Assembly: GCF_001514145.1 (NCBI RefSeq)
Contig: NZ_KQ948662.1
Location: 35,052-99,051, forward strand
Length of the DNA: 64,000 nucleotides
DNA from: Streptomyces canus
GTDB lineage: Bacteria > Actinomycetota > Actinomycetes > Streptomycetales > Streptomycetaceae
Direction: 5' to 3'
This document shows positions 15,872-24,899 of this stretch, one piece after another. Under the pieces are notes generated by a model. The model saw only the letters and a program-made list of their open reading frames with translations, was not told where the DNA came from and searched no databases. The stretch's first letter is position 1, and every line of letters starts with the position of its first letter. The translations under genes were made by a program, and so were the position numbers.

Positions 15872-17490
15872 GGGCGTGCGCCCTCCGCTCTGTGGTGCCG
15901 GATCGTCGCGGCGAGCGTACGGTGTCCGGCCTGTTCGGCGCGTACGACCCTCTCCTGGGGCAGGGCACGCTGCCACCATTCGCCCGAGGCGGCCTCGACG
16001 CCTGCGCGCAGGTCGACCAGGGCGGCGGCCAGGGCGCGGTGGGCCGCGTCCAGGCTGCCGGGAGCGGGGTGCGGCTCCGCGAGAAGGCGGGCGGCGCGGG
16101 CGCGGGCGCGTTCCACGGCGGCCAGCGCGTGCTCGACGCGATCGCCCGCGCGCCGGTTGGTGACGGCCATGGCGGCGACGAATCCGACCAGCGCCCCGAC
16201 GAGGGTGTCCACGACCCGCTCGGTGATCAGCCGGCCCGGCTCCTGGTACCCGGCGAACTCGGTGATGAGCAGCGCCATCGGCGTGACACAGATGCTGCCG
16301 AGCCAGTAGTTGCGGCCCATGAGCGCCTCGGCACCGAAGTTGAAGGCGAGGCAGCACAGCACGAGGGCGGCGGGCCCGAGGTGGGCGAGCGGGACCACGG
16401 CGGCGAACACCAGCACGCCGACGAGGTTGCCGACGACGCGCTGGACGCCCCGGCTCCAGGTGAGGGTGACGTTGGCCTGGTAGAGCGAGGCGGCGGTGAC
16501 CAGCGCCCAGTAAGGGCGGCCGATGCCGAGCGCGAGGGAGGCGTAACCGGCGAGGGCGCAGCCCAGGGCGGTGCGCATCGCGATCGGGGCAAGCGGTCCG
16601 AGGGCACGCCACCAGCGGCGGGCCGGGGCGGCGAGTTCGGCCTCCACGCCGAGGAGTTCGCTGTCGTACGGCGCCCGAGGGACCGGCCCTGTGCCACGCA
16701 GTTCGCCGGCCCAGGCGCGCAGGCGGTGCGGATCCGCGTCGGCGGGAGCGGCGAGGGCGACCTCGGCGCGGACCACGAGACGTTCGAGGGCCCGCCGGGT
16801 CTCGGAGCGGGCGCCGGCCGAGAGAAGGGTCTGCCAGGCGGCCTGCACGGCGGCATGGGCGGTTCCGCTTGCGTGCGGGCGCCGGTTCTCCGCGTACGCG
16901 GCAGCCGCGTTCAGCGCGTGGGCGGTGGCCCGTCGCTCCGGGCCGTGCGGCCGGAACAGGCCTGGGGCCATGCCGACCAGCCAGGCCCAGGCGCCCGCCG
17001 CGAGGGCCAGGGCGAGGTGGCCGGGCACCTGGGCGAGGGTCTGCGGGGCGAACAGGGAGGCGGAGCTGATGAAGGTGAGGACCACATGGCCCGGCGGGCC
17101 GATCCGGGTCGCGTCACAGAGCGCTTTCTGTGCGGCGGCCACCATCGCGCCGACGGTGACCAGCACCACCGCGCTGCCGCTGAGCGAGGCGGCGACCAGA
17201 CCGACACCGAGGCCGGCGACCATGCCGAGCACCACCCCGGCCAGGGCGCGGGCCCGGGCGGCGTAGGGCCGGTGGTGGGCGTACAGCGCGCACAGGGACC
17301 CGGCCATGGTGTACATCGCCAGGTCGAGTCGGCCGAGGGCCAGGAGGATCAGGTTCGGCGGGGCGACCGCGACGACCACACTCAGGGCGGGCTTGAACCA
17401 GATGTCGGAGGGCCTGCCGAGCCGCAGCACACCGGCCAGCGGGAGACGGCGGACGCGCGGGGTGCGGGCAAAGGGGGTCGCACTGCTCAT
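15868..17490 (-). CDS. FUSC/aromatic acid exporter family membrane protein
   Basis: 540 residues with two blocks of hydrophobic helices (about residues 33-170 and 310-440) separated by a soluble region and followed by a soluble C-terminus, the architecture of FUSC/AaeB-like efflux proteins. The second block contains GRPYWALVTAASLYQANVTLTWSRGVQRVVGNLVG, the FUSC signature region. It likely exports an aromatic or otherwise toxic organic acid across the membrane. The linked MarR gene begins inside its stop codon. Confidence 0.85.
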   Translation of the reverse strand: MSSATPFARTPRVRRLPLAGVLRLGRPSDIWFKPALSVVVAVAPPNLILLALGRLDLAMYTMAGSLCALYAHHRPYAARARALAGVVLGMVAGLGVGLVAASLSGSAVVLVTVGAMVAAAQKALCDATRIGPPGHVVLTFISSASLFAPQTLAQVPGHLALALAAGAWAWLVGMAPGLFRPHGPERRATAHALNAAAAYAENRRPHASGTAHAAVQAAWQTLLSAGARSETRRALERLVVRAEVALAAPADADPHRLRAWAGELRGTGPVPRAPYDSELLGVEAELAAPARRWWRALGPLAPIAMRTALGCALAGYASLALGIGRPYWALVTAASLYQANVTLTWSRGVQRVVGNLVGVLVFAAVVPLAHLGPAALVLCCLAFNFGAEALMGRNYWLGSICVTPMALLITEFAGYQEPGRLITERVVDTLVGALVGFVAAMAVTNRRAGDRVEHALAAVERARARAARLLAEPHPAPGSLDAAHRALAAALVDLRAGVEAASGEWWQRALPQERVVRAEQAGHRTLAATIRHHRAEGARP

Positions 17491-17512
17491 AAGTCAATAC
17501 TTTAGCAGGTGT

Positions 17513-17524
17513 TTTACTAGTAAA
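17513..17524. promoter_or_regulatory. Perfect 12-bp palindrome, likely MarR operator
   Basis: TTTACTAGTAAA, 23 bp upstream of the exporter ATG, in an AT-rich stretch with a related half-site (TTTAGCAGG) directly beside it. Position and symmetry fit autorepression by the linked MarR protein. Confidence 0.55.
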
Positions 17525-17643
17525 CGATCGACTTGCGGCCTCTCTGACCTGCTGTGCTCCGTCGCACGCTCCCCGCGTACACCCTTGCGCTCGATTGCGC
17601 GCCGCACGGCCCGGGCATTTCTTGACCGACGTCGAGCGGGGAG

Positions 17644-18180
17644 GTGGGCGTGCACGGACCGGCTTCGCCCGGCTGGCTGCTGGTGGCGCTCTGCGCGGCG
17701 ACCGGGGCGTACTGCCTGCTGCGGATGCGCAGCAGCGTCGAGGAACAGCGCCGGGCCGCGGGCGGTGAGGCGCTGATGGGCTTCGGGATGGCCGCGATGG
17801 CCGTACCCGCCGCCGCGTTCACGCCACCGTCGTGGGCCTGGCCGCTCTGCGCGGCCGTGTTCGGCGGGGCCGCGTTGCGCACGCTGTGGGCGGCGCGCAC
17901 CAGCAGCCATCATCTGCACCACCTGGTGGGGGCCGGGGCGATGGTCTACATGGCGGTGGTGATGGCAGCCTCCCCCGGGCACCACGGGGGCGCGGGAGTC
18001 CCCGTGGTGACGGGCGTACTGCTCCTCTACTTCGCGGGCTACGTCCTGCTGTCCGGCGCCCGCCTGATACCGGTGACCGCCGAGGGCGGAACCGTCGGCT
18101 GGGGCGACCGACCCGAACTCGCGCGTGCGTGTCGGCTGTCGATGGGCATCGCGATGGTGGCCATGCTGCTGACGCTCTGA
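17644..18180 (+). CDS. DUF5134 family membrane protein
   Basis: 178 residues starting at GTG with GGGGAG upstream. Five or so hydrophobic segments, a short-spaced histidine pair in SSHHLHHLVGAGAMVYMAVV and SPGHHGG, and the ending CRLSMGIAMVAMLLTL fit the actinomycete DUF5134 family. Histidine- and methionine-rich membrane segments could bind a metal, but no function is known. Confidence 0.75.
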   Translation: MGVHGPASPGWLLVALCAATGAYCLLRMRSSVEEQRRAAGGEALMGFGMAAMAVPAAAFTPPSWAWPLCAAVFGGAALRTLWAARTSSHHLHHLVGAGAMVYMAVVMAASPGHHGGAGVPVVTGVLLLYFAGYVLLSGARLIPVTAEGGTVGWGDRPELARACRLSMGIAMVAMLLTL

Positions 18181-18309
18181 GGCGGCCGGCCCGGGCATGG
18201 GGACGGCGTACGCCGCGTACGGCTCGAACTCGACAAGAACCGGGACGTGTTCGCCCTCCGCCCGCCCCGGAATTGGCCTCAAGCCACACCGGTCGGCGAG
18301 GATCGCACT

Positions 18310-18981
18310 ATGCACACGCCGTCCGTCGACTCCCCGCCCCGCACCCCGGAGCACCGGACCGCCGCCCGCGCTACCGGTGTCCTCGCCCTGTGCTCGGTAC
18401 TGCTGCTCGTCCTGGTCGCGGTCGAGTGGCATCCGTTGCTCACCGTGGACGGCGACATCGCCGACACCACCCACCGCTGGGCGGTCGACGAGCCGGGGGT
18501 GACGCACGCCTTCCGCATCCTCACGGACTGGGTCTGGGACCCCTGGGCGATGCGCATCGTGGCTGCGGTCGCGGTGGTGTGGCTGGTGTGGCGGCGCAAC
18601 GCCAGGTGGACCGCCGTATGGCTGGCGGCCACCTGTGCGCTGGGCACACTGCTCCAGCAGGTCCTGAAGGCCGCGGTCGGCCGCCCGCGCCCCGTCTGGC
18701 CCGACCCCGTCGACACCGCGCACTTCGCGGCCTACCCGTCGGGCCACGCCCTGACGGCCACGGTCGTCTGCGGCCTCCTGCTGTGGCTCCTCCACCACTA
18801 CGGCGCCGGCCGCGCCCTGTGGTTCACGGCCCTGGCCCTCGCGGTGATCTCCGTGATCGGTGTCGGCCTGACCCGTATCTGGCTCGGCGTCCACTGGCCC
18901 TCCGACGTGCTCGGCGGCTGGCTGCTGGGCGCGATGCTGGTGACACTGGCGGTGATGGTCCACCAGCGGTACCGGCCGTGA
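18310..18981 (+). CDS. PAP2 family phosphatase, membrane-bound
   Basis: 223 residues with about six membrane segments and the three phosphatase motifs in order: KAAVGRPRP (KxxxxxxRP), YPSGHALT (PSGH) and TRIWLGVHWPSDVLGG (the SRxxxxxHxxxD-type motif with T for S). It probably dephosphorylates phosphatidic acid, undecaprenyl pyrophosphate or a similar lipid phosphate. ATG chosen because GAGGA precedes it by seven bases. Its stop overlaps the GTG of the decayed gene that follows. Confidence 0.88.
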   Translation: MHTPSVDSPPRTPEHRTAARATGVLALCSVLLLVLVAVEWHPLLTVDGDIADTTHRWAVDEPGVTHAFRILTDWVWDPWAMRIVAAVAVVWLVWRRNARWTAVWLAATCALGTLLQQVLKAAVGRPRPVWPDPVDTAHFAAYPSGHALTATVVCGLLLWLLHHYGAGRALWFTALALAVISVIGVGLTRIWLGVHWPSDVLGGWLLGAMLVTLAVMVHQRYRP

Positions 18982-19284
18982 ACGACGGCCCGACCCGGGT
19001 CTACGGCTTTGTGGGCCCGCCCGAGCTGCGCTCGACGGTACGGCCGGACGGCGAGGGCCCGCCGGCCGAGGCCTCGGAACCCTTCACCTTCGTCGTCGCC
19101 CTCGACCGCCGCCGGCGGGATGGGGTTCGCCCGGGCCGCTGGACGGTCCACGAGGTCACCAACCACTCCACGGGCTACTGCCCGGACCTCGATTCGTGCC
19201 AGGCGGTCGATCGTGTGTGGGGCGGACTTCGTCCGCGTGTTCTGCGGGGGCGAGGCCCCCGTCGGGTGGAACGCAGGCCCGTAA
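18978..19284 (+). pseudogene. Decayed gene: remnant of a small zinc-ribbon-type hypothetical protein
   Basis: The GTG overlapping the PAP2 stop opens a good N-terminus (VNDGPTRVYGFVGPPELRS...FTFVVALD), after which coding sense jumps between frames: GFARAAGR in one frame, RWTVHEVTNHSTGYCPD in another, and ADFVRVFCGGEAPVGWNAGP back in the second. The pieces appear in the order seen in intact Streptomyces proteins of this type, which end in a cysteine-pair zinc-ribbon and a GxLPxxWN tail; the middle portion and one cysteine pair are missing. At least two deletions/frameshifts explain it. Recognition rests on memory of the family, not a search. Confidence 0.6.
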
Positions 19285-19293
19285 GATCATCGT

Positions 19294-19986
19294 ATGACTG
19301 CCGTCTTGTTCGACTTCTCGGGAACCCTCTTCCGGATCGAGTCCACCGAGTCCTGGTTGAGGGCTGCTCTCGACGAGGCGGGACTTGCCCTCGCCGAGGC
19401 CGAGTTGACGCGAGCCGCGCTGGAGCTGGAGAGAGCGGGGGCGTTGCCCGGTGGGTTGGCGCCCCGGGCGCCGATGCCGGACGAGGTCGCCGCCGTATGG
19501 GGAATCCGGGACGAGAGTGCCGAGCTGCACCGGGCCGCGTACACCGGGCTCTCGCGACTGGTCCCGCTGCCGGATCCCGCCCTGCACGACGCGTTGTACG
19601 ACCGGCACATGTCCCCCGCCGCCTGGGAGCCGTATCCCGACGCCGCAGAGGTCCTGCGCGCGCTGCGGGAGCGCGGGATCGGGGTGGGTGTGGTCAGCAA
19701 CATCGGCTGGGACCTGCGACCCGTCTTCCGCGCACACGGACTCGATCCGTACGTCGACGTGTATGTGCTGTCGTACGAACACGGCGTCCAGAAACCGGAC
19801 CCCCGGCTGTTCGAGACCGCCTGCACCGCGCTCGGTGTCGAGCCCCGGGACGTCCTGATGGTCGGCGACGACCGGCGGGCGGACGGCGGTGCGGTGGCGC
19901 TGGGCTGCGGGGTGCACTTCGTGGATCATCTGCCGACCGCGCAGCGGCCCGACGGCCTGCGGCCGGTCCTCGACCTGGTGGGCTGA
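19294..19986 (+). CDS. HAD family hydrolase
   Basis: 230 residues with all HAD motifs: VLFDFSGTLF (motif I, nucleophile Asp8 by position DxS), GVVSNIGWD (motif II), QKPDPRLFETA (motif III Lys) and VLMVGDDRRADGG (motif IV). A helical cap lies between motifs I and II. Motif I has DFSGT in place of the common DxDGT, seen in some HAD phosphatases/dehalogenases. Substrate unknown. Confidence 0.87.
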   Translation: MTAVLFDFSGTLFRIESTESWLRAALDEAGLALAEAELTRAALELERAGALPGGLAPRAPMPDEVAAVWGIRDESAELHRAAYTGLSRLVPLPDPALHDALYDRHMSPAAWEPYPDAAEVLRALRERGIGVGVVSNIGWDLRPVFRAHGLDPYVDVYVLSYEHGVQKPDPRLFETACTALGVEPRDVLMVGDDRRADGGAVALGCGVHFVDHLPTAQRPDGLRPVLDLVG

Positions 19987-20187
19987 GACCCGGGTCGGCA
20001 CTTGGAGCCGACGCCCGGAATCGACACCAGAAAGATGTCCGAAAACGGGGTGGTCACCCCGCCGGAGTGGTCGCCTGAGGACACCATTGGGGCGTTTACC
20101 CGCCCACCCTGGACGATCCCCCGCGTCGCCCAGAGCAGGCGGCAGCCCCGACCAGGCCTTTCGCGGGCCGGTCCGGACGCATTTGAG

Positions 20188-20206
20188 TATAGTTGGCTGA
20201 GAGCCA
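20188..20206 (+). promoter_or_regulatory. Promoter-like TATAGT and inverted repeat before the TetR gene
   Basis: TATAGT (20188-20193) is followed directly by TGGCT-gag-AGCCA (20194-20206), a perfect 5-bp inverted repeat, 20 bp before the TetR ATG. A repressor bound here would cover the start of transcription, as expected for autoregulation. Confidence 0.45.
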
Positions 20207-20226
20207 GTCAACGCAGGAGTTACCGC

Positions 20227-20901
20227 ATGTCCCCGCGCAGCGCCTCGGTCAACGAAGAGTTGCGCCGCCGTTCCCGGGAGCGGCTCCTGCAGGCGGCAAT
20301 CGAGCTGGTCTCCGAGCGCGGTTACGAGGCCACGACCCTCGGCGACATCGCGGACCGGGCCGGTTCGGCACGCGGTCTGGTGTCGTACTACTTCCCCGGC
20401 AAGCGCCAACTCGTGCAGTCCGCCGTGCACCGGCTCATGCACCGCACGCTGGAGGAGGCCCTGGAGCGCGAGCCGCGCACCGAGGACGGCCGGGAGCGGA
20501 TGGCCCGGGCCATCGACGCGGTCCTGGGCCTGGCCCGGGACCGGACCGTGCTGATGCGCCAGCACATGGCGGGCCTGCTGGACACCGACGGGTTCGTGCA
20601 GTGCCCGGAACAGCAGCGCCTCGCCGAGCTGCTGCGGGACACGATGGAACGGCACGGTTCGCAGACGGTCGAGACCGACTACCCGATGCTGCGCTCGCAA
20701 CTCATGGGCGCGGTCTACGCGATGGTCGTACCGAACGTCCCGATGTCTCTGGCGACGCTGCGCGCCGAGCTGTTCACGCGCTACCGGCTGGACTGGGAGC
20801 AGGGCGTCCCGCCGGGCACCGAGGCGCCCGACGGGACGTACGACAGGGATCTGTCGCGTTTCTTCGAGACGGGCCGGGAATCCGGGGATCAGTCGAAGTA
20901 G
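20227..20901 (+). CDS. TetR/AcrR family transcriptional regulator
   Basis: 224 residues. The N-terminal helix-turn-helix domain is clear: RERLLQAAIELVSERGYEATTLGDIADRAGSARGLVSYYFPGKRQLV. The C-terminal ligand domain is of the type seen in many actinomycete regulators. ATG chosen with GGAG upstream. An inverted repeat sits just before the start. Its 3' end overlaps that of the convergent LVIVD-repeat gene by 13 bp. Target genes other than itself cannot be named. Confidence 0.9.
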   Translation: MSPRSASVNEELRRRSRERLLQAAIELVSERGYEATTLGDIADRAGSARGLVSYYFPGKRQLVQSAVHRLMHRTLEEALEREPRTEDGRERMARAIDAVLGLARDRTVLMRQHMAGLLDTDGFVQCPEQQRLAELLRDTMERHGSQTVETDYPMLRSQLMGAVYAMVVPNVPMSLATLRAELFTRYRLDWEQGVPPGTEAPDGTYDRDLSRFFETGRESGDQSK

Positions 20902-22391
20902 TCCGGCTGCGTCTGAACGTTGAGCTCGCCGAGCCGCACCTTCTTGGCGGGATCCGTGCGCCGGTCGCTGAGCTTCAGGACATCGAAGCCCTTGGCGATG
21001 TCGTTCGAGTAGATGTAGCCGTTGTAGTAGTACGCCGACCAGGAGCCGCCCACCGTGAGCGCGTCGGTGGTCAGCGGGCCGCGCTCGAAGTACGCGATCT
21101 CCTTGGGCTTCGAGGAGATGGTGAAGTCCCAGACGGAGACGCCGCCCTGATACCACGCTTGGACCATGAGGTCCTTGCCCTTGACCGGGATCAGCGAGCC
21201 GTTGTGGGCCACGCAGTTCTCGGTGCCGGCCTGGTGGCGCGGGATCTTGTAGTAGCTGCGGAAGACGAGCTTGCGCTTGTCGCCCTTGCCAACGATGTCG
21301 TAGATGCCGTCGGCACCGCGGTTCGGACCGATCTGCGCGTTGCAGGTGGCCGCACCGCCGCCGCCCAGCTCGTCGGTGAAGACGACCTTGTTCGCCTTCT
21401 GGTTGAAGGTCGCCGAGTGCCAGAACGCGAAGTTCACGTTGTCCTGCACCCGGTCGATGACCTTCGGGTTCTCCGGGTCCTTGATGGAGAACAGGATGCC
21501 GTCACCCATGCAGGCGCCCGCCGCCAGGTCCTTGTCCGGAAGCACCGTGATGTCGTGGCAGCCGGTGGTCTTGGAGACGCCCGGGTTGGTGGGCGCACCA
21601 GGGTTGCCGCCACCGTCGGGGCCCTCGCCCGGGAAGAGCACCGGGAAGCTGACGACCGCCGCCTTCTCGGGCGCGTTCCGCGGCACCTTGATGACGGAGA
21701 TGCCGTCGTGCGGCGGCTGGCAGTCGGGGTAGGTCGCGTTCGGCGAGTACGAGGAGACGTAGAGGTAGACGTTCCTGCGCTCGGGCACCAGCGTGTGGGT
21801 GTGCGAGCCGCAGGCGGTCTCCACGGCGGCGACGTACTTCGGGTTCCTCTTGTCGCTGATGTCGAAGACCTTCATGCCCTCCCACGACGACTTCTCGGTC
21901 GCGGGCTGGGTGGTGCTGCTGCAACTGCTGTCGCTGCGCGAGGAGTCGGTGGACAGGAACAGCAGGTTCCCGGAGACGGAGATGTCGTTCTGCGATCCGG
22001 GGCACAGCACCTGGGCGATGGTCTTCGGTGCCTTCGGGTTGCTGATGTCGAAGATGCGGAAGCCGTCGTAGTTGCCGGAGAAGGCGTACTTGCCCTGGAA
22101 GGCCAGGTCCGAATTGGTGCCGGGCAGTGCGTCCTTGGGGATGTTGACGAGGTGTTCGATGTTGTCGGAGTGGACGATCTCGTCCTGGCCGGGTATCTCG
22201 CCGTCGGTGATCGCCGCCTTCACCTCGGCCTCGGTGCTCTGGGAGACCCCCTTGCCCGCGGTCGGACCGTCCCCGGGGTCGGGGGTCGCGACGGCCGGTC
22301 CTGCGGTCAGCAGCGCGGCCAGGAGACCCGCGGCGGCCGCGGCAACTCCCAGTCGTCTGTGCCGGGTTCGGGACTCTTTCAACAGGATCAC
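20889..22391 (-). CDS. Secreted LVIVD-repeat (beta-propeller-like) protein
   Basis: About 500 residues from a GTG with AGGGAGG six bases upstream. Basic N-terminus and hydrophobic stretch (LGVAAAAAGLLAALLTAGPAVA) form a Sec signal peptide. The mature part contains propeller-like repeats of the LVIVD type, for example YDGFRIFDISNPKAPKTIAQV, WEGMKVFDISDKRNPKYVAAV and DGILFSIKDPENPKVIDRV. Likely an extracellular scaffold or binding protein. It is divergent from a DUF305 lipoprotein gene; the two families commonly sit together in Streptomyces, suggesting a joint envelope function that is still unknown. Confidence 0.82.
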   Translation of the reverse strand: MILLKESRTRHRRLGVAAAAAGLLAALLTAGPAVATPDPGDGPTAGKGVSQSTEAEVKAAITDGEIPGQDEIVHSDNIEHLVNIPKDALPGTNSDLAFQGKYAFSGNYDGFRIFDISNPKAPKTIAQVLCPGSQNDISVSGNLLFLSTDSSRSDSSCSSTTQPATEKSSWEGMKVFDISDKRNPKYVAAVETACGSHTHTLVPERRNVYLYVSSYSPNATYPDCQPPHDGISVIKVPRNAPEKAAVVSFPVLFPGEGPDGGGNPGAPTNPGVSKTTGCHDITVLPDKDLAAGACMGDGILFSIKDPENPKVIDRVQDNVNFAFWHSATFNQKANKVVFTDELGGGGAATCNAQIGPNRGADGIYDIVGKGDKRKLVFRSYYKIPRHQAGTENCVAHNGSLIPVKGKDLMVQAWYQGGVSVWDFTISSKPKEIAYFERGPLTTDALTVGGSWSAYYYNGYIYSNDIAKGFDVLKLSDRRTDPAKKVRLGELNVQTQPDYFD

Positions 22392-22502
22392 TGTTTTCCT
22401 CCCTGTGCCGTTCATGTGGAACGGTTCACGCGTCACCGCAGTATCGTCTGCACCATGCACAGATCAACAGAGGGCAACGAACTCGTAATGAAGGGACCAC
22501 GG

Positions 22503-23156
22503 GTGACTACTGTGCTTTTCCGCCGCGCGCCCCTGCTGACGGCGGCCCTGGCCGCTCTCGCAGCCCTGGCCCTCGGGGGCTGCGATTCCGGCGCGGATCC
22601 CAAGTCGGTCTCGGCGACCGGGCCTTCGGTGCTGGCGCCGGGCAAGCCGGGCGAGGCGAACCGCACGCTGTCCGCTCAGGACGCTCAGGAGCAGCGGGCC
22701 GACGACGACACTCCCAACTCGGCGGACGTCTCGTACGCGCGGATGATGATCGAGCACCACGCCCAGGCGCTGGAACTGACCGAACTGGCCCCGGACCGCG
22801 CCGAGTCGGCGAAGCTCAAGGCACTCGCCGAGCGGATCTCGGCCGCACAAGGTCCGGAGATCGACGCCATGAGGGCCTGGCTGAAGGAGTACGACCAGCC
22901 CGAGAAGAGCGACGACCACACGCACGCCACGATGCCGGGCATGGCGACCGAGGCCCAGCTGAAGAAGCTGCGCGCGGCGAAGGGGAAGGCGTTCGACGAG
23001 CTCTTCCTCACGCTGATGATCACTCACCACGAGGGAGCGATCACCATGGCGACGGACGTGAAGGGGCAGGGCAACAACATCCGGATCGAGGAGATGGCCG
23101 ACGACGTCGTCGCCCAGCAGACGAGCGAGATCAACCGGATGCGGGACATGCTCTGA
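22503..23156 (+). CDS. DUF305 family lipoprotein
   Basis: 217 residues from the GTG with AAGGGA six bases upstream. The N-terminus VTTVLFRRAPLL...LALGGC is a lipoprotein signal with lipobox LGGC. The mature part has the two DUF305 half-motifs, YARMMIEHHAQALELTEL and LFLTLMITHHEGAITMATD, each with Met-x-x-x-His-His, suggesting metal (possibly copper) binding in a helical bundle. In-frame ATGs at 22488 and 22455 are alternatives. Divergent from the LVIVD protein with ~110 bp between the starts. Confidence 0.85.
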   Translation: MTTVLFRRAPLLTAALAALAALALGGCDSGADPKSVSATGPSVLAPGKPGEANRTLSAQDAQEQRADDDTPNSADVSYARMMIEHHAQALELTELAPDRAESAKLKALAERISAAQGPEIDAMRAWLKEYDQPEKSDDHTHATMPGMATEAQLKKLRAAKGKAFDELFLTLMITHHEGAITMATDVKGQGNNIRIEEMADDVVAQQTSEINRMRDML

Positions 23157-23159
23157 ACA

Positions 23160-23453
23160 CGGTAGTTCGGCGTGCCGTGGTGTCAGGAATCCTGCGTCGC
23201 GCGCCTGGGAGACGAGCCGGAGCGACTTGCGGCAGATGTGCCCGGTCGCGCACATCACCGCGAGGACCGGGTCGATGCCGTCCTCCTGGGCGGCTCGGTA
23301 CTGCTGGGCGATCAACCAGCGCCCTTCCATGCCGCGCGGCCAGGCGGGGCGGGCACGGCTGACCAGTTGCTCCGCGGCACCCGAAGACGTCAGCGCCGGC
23401 TGCGCCCGTACGCCCTCCAGGGACACGCCGCCTTCGGCCACCACGGCGAGCAC
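23160..23453 (-). pseudogene. Remnant of a DUF6214-type gene
   Basis: A frame reading LAVVAEGGVSLEGVRAQP...PAWPRGMEGRWLIAQQYRAAQ, then DPVLAVMCATGHICRKSLRLVSQARDAGFLTPR, resembles the C-terminal two thirds of Streptomyces DUF6214 proteins. The N-terminal domain is missing, a segment in the middle appears deleted, and the natural stop is gone, so the frame runs on antisense through the DUF305 gene. I read it as a decayed copy; the family assignment is from memory of similar sequences. Confidence 0.5.
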
Positions 23454-23558
23454 GCACGCAACGTAACCAAATGATCACATTCCATGCGAACGGACACTCA
23501 TACGCATGCCACGCGCGGCACCCTGTCAGCGGAGCGGTGGCGGTGCGATCCTGGAAGC

Positions 23559-24899
23559 ATGCGTGTCGCCGTCGTCGGCTCCGGGCCCAGCGGGTGCTAC
23601 ACCGCCCAGAGCCTCGTGCAGCAGGATCCCGACGTGCTCGTCGACGTCCTGGACCGGCTGCCGTGCCCGTACGGCCTGGTGCGTTACGGAGTGGCACCGG
23701 ACCACGAGAAGATCAAATCGCTCCAGAACAACCTGCGGACGGTCCTGGAGCACGAGCGGGTGCGGTTTCTCGGAGGCATCGGGATCGGCCCGGGCGGGGT
23801 GCCGGCCGCGCGGCTGCGCGAGCTGTACCACGCCGTCGTGTACTGCGTGGGCGCCGCGACCGACCGGCATCTGGGGATCCCGGGCGAGGATCTGCCGGGC
23901 AGCTGGTCGGCGACGGAGTTCGTGTCCTGGTACAGCGCGCATCCGGACTCCACAGCCGACGGTTTCGTGGTCGGCGCCCGGTCGGCGGTGGTCATCGGTG
24001 TGGGGAACGTGGCGGTCGACGTGACGCGGATGCTGGCCCGCGGGGTGACGGAGCTCAGCCCGACCGACATGCCGCATCCGGCACTCACCGCGCTGGCCGC
24101 CAGCCACGTGACGGACGTCCACATGGTGGGTCGGCGGGGCCCCTCCCAGGCCCGCTTCACCACCAAGGAGCTGCGCGAGCTGGGTTCCCTGCCGGACACC
24201 GAAGTGGTCGTGGACGCGGCGGAGTTGGCGCTGGACCCGGCGTATCTCGACCCCTCTCCCCTGTCGGCGCCACAGCGCCGGAACGTGGAGGTGCTGCGAG
24301 GCTGGGCGGCCGCGGAGTCTCGACCGACCTCCCGCAGAATCTCGTTGCGCTTCTTCCTGCGGCCCGTCGAACTCCTCGCCGACGGCGGCCGCGTGGGCGC
24401 GGTCCGCTTCGAGAGGACGGTGCCGGACGGGCGCGGCGGTGTGCGCGGCACCGGTGAATTCGAGGAGATCGAGGCCCAGTTGGTGCTGCGCTCGGTGGGC
24501 TACCGGGGCATGCCGGTGGAGGGGCTGCCGTTCGACGCGGAGAGCGGCACGGTACCCAACGTCGACGGGCGGGTCGTGCACGGCTGTTCCGCCGTCCCGG
24601 GAGAGTACGTGGCCGGCTGGATCAAGCGCGGCCCGACCGGCGTGATCGGCACCAACCGCCCGGACGCCAAGGAAACGGTGACCTCGTTGCTCGAGGACGC
24701 CCCCACGCTCGTACACAAAGATCTGCCCGAGGACCCACTCGACGCGCTGCGGGCAGCGGGCGCCGAACCGGTGGAGTGGGCGGGCTGGTGCGCGATCGAG
24801 CGGGCGGAGGCGGAGCTCGGTGCGTCCCTGGGCCGGGGCGTGGTGAAACTCCCGGACTGGCAGTCCCTGATGAACGCGGTGCACGGCAGTGCCTCTTAG
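23559..24899 (+). CDS. fprA: FAD-dependent ferredoxin-NADP reductase (FprA/adrenodoxin reductase type)
   Basis: 446 residues. It begins MRVAVVGSGPSGCYTAQSL (FAD dinucleotide fold) followed by DRLPCPYGLVRYGVAPDHE, the adrenodoxin-reductase signature, a second NADPH-binding fold (VVIGVGNVAVDVTRML), and the C-terminal PTGVIGTNRPDAKETV block. It transfers electrons from NADPH to a ferredoxin, for example for cytochrome P450s. No ferredoxin or P450 gene is adjacent. The ATG has only a short GGAAG just before it. Confidence 0.9.
   Translation: MRVAVVGSGPSGCYTAQSLVQQDPDVLVDVLDRLPCPYGLVRYGVAPDHEKIKSLQNNLRTVLEHERVRFLGGIGIGPGGVPAARLRELYHAVVYCVGAATDRHLGIPGEDLPGSWSATEFVSWYSAHPDSTADGFVVGARSAVVIGVGNVAVDVTRMLARGVTELSPTDMPHPALTALAASHVTDVHMVGRRGPSQARFTTKELRELGSLPDTEVVVDAAELALDPAYLDPSPLSAPQRRNVEVLRGWAAAESRPTSRRISLRFFLRPVELLADGGRVGAVRFERTVPDGRGGVRGTGEFEEIEAQLVLRSVGYRGMPVEGLPFDAESGTVPNVDGRVVHGCSAVPGEYVAGWIKRGPTGVIGTNRPDAKETVTSLLEDAPTLVHKDLPEDPLDALRAAGAEPVEWAGWCAIERAEAELGASLGRGVVKLPDWQSLMNAVHGSAS

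Noticed and set aside
22464..23453. A 329-residue minus-strand gene covering the DUF305 region
   Set aside because: Only the first ~95 codons resemble a real family (DUF6214). The rest is the antisense of the DUF305 gene and exists because the original stop is missing.
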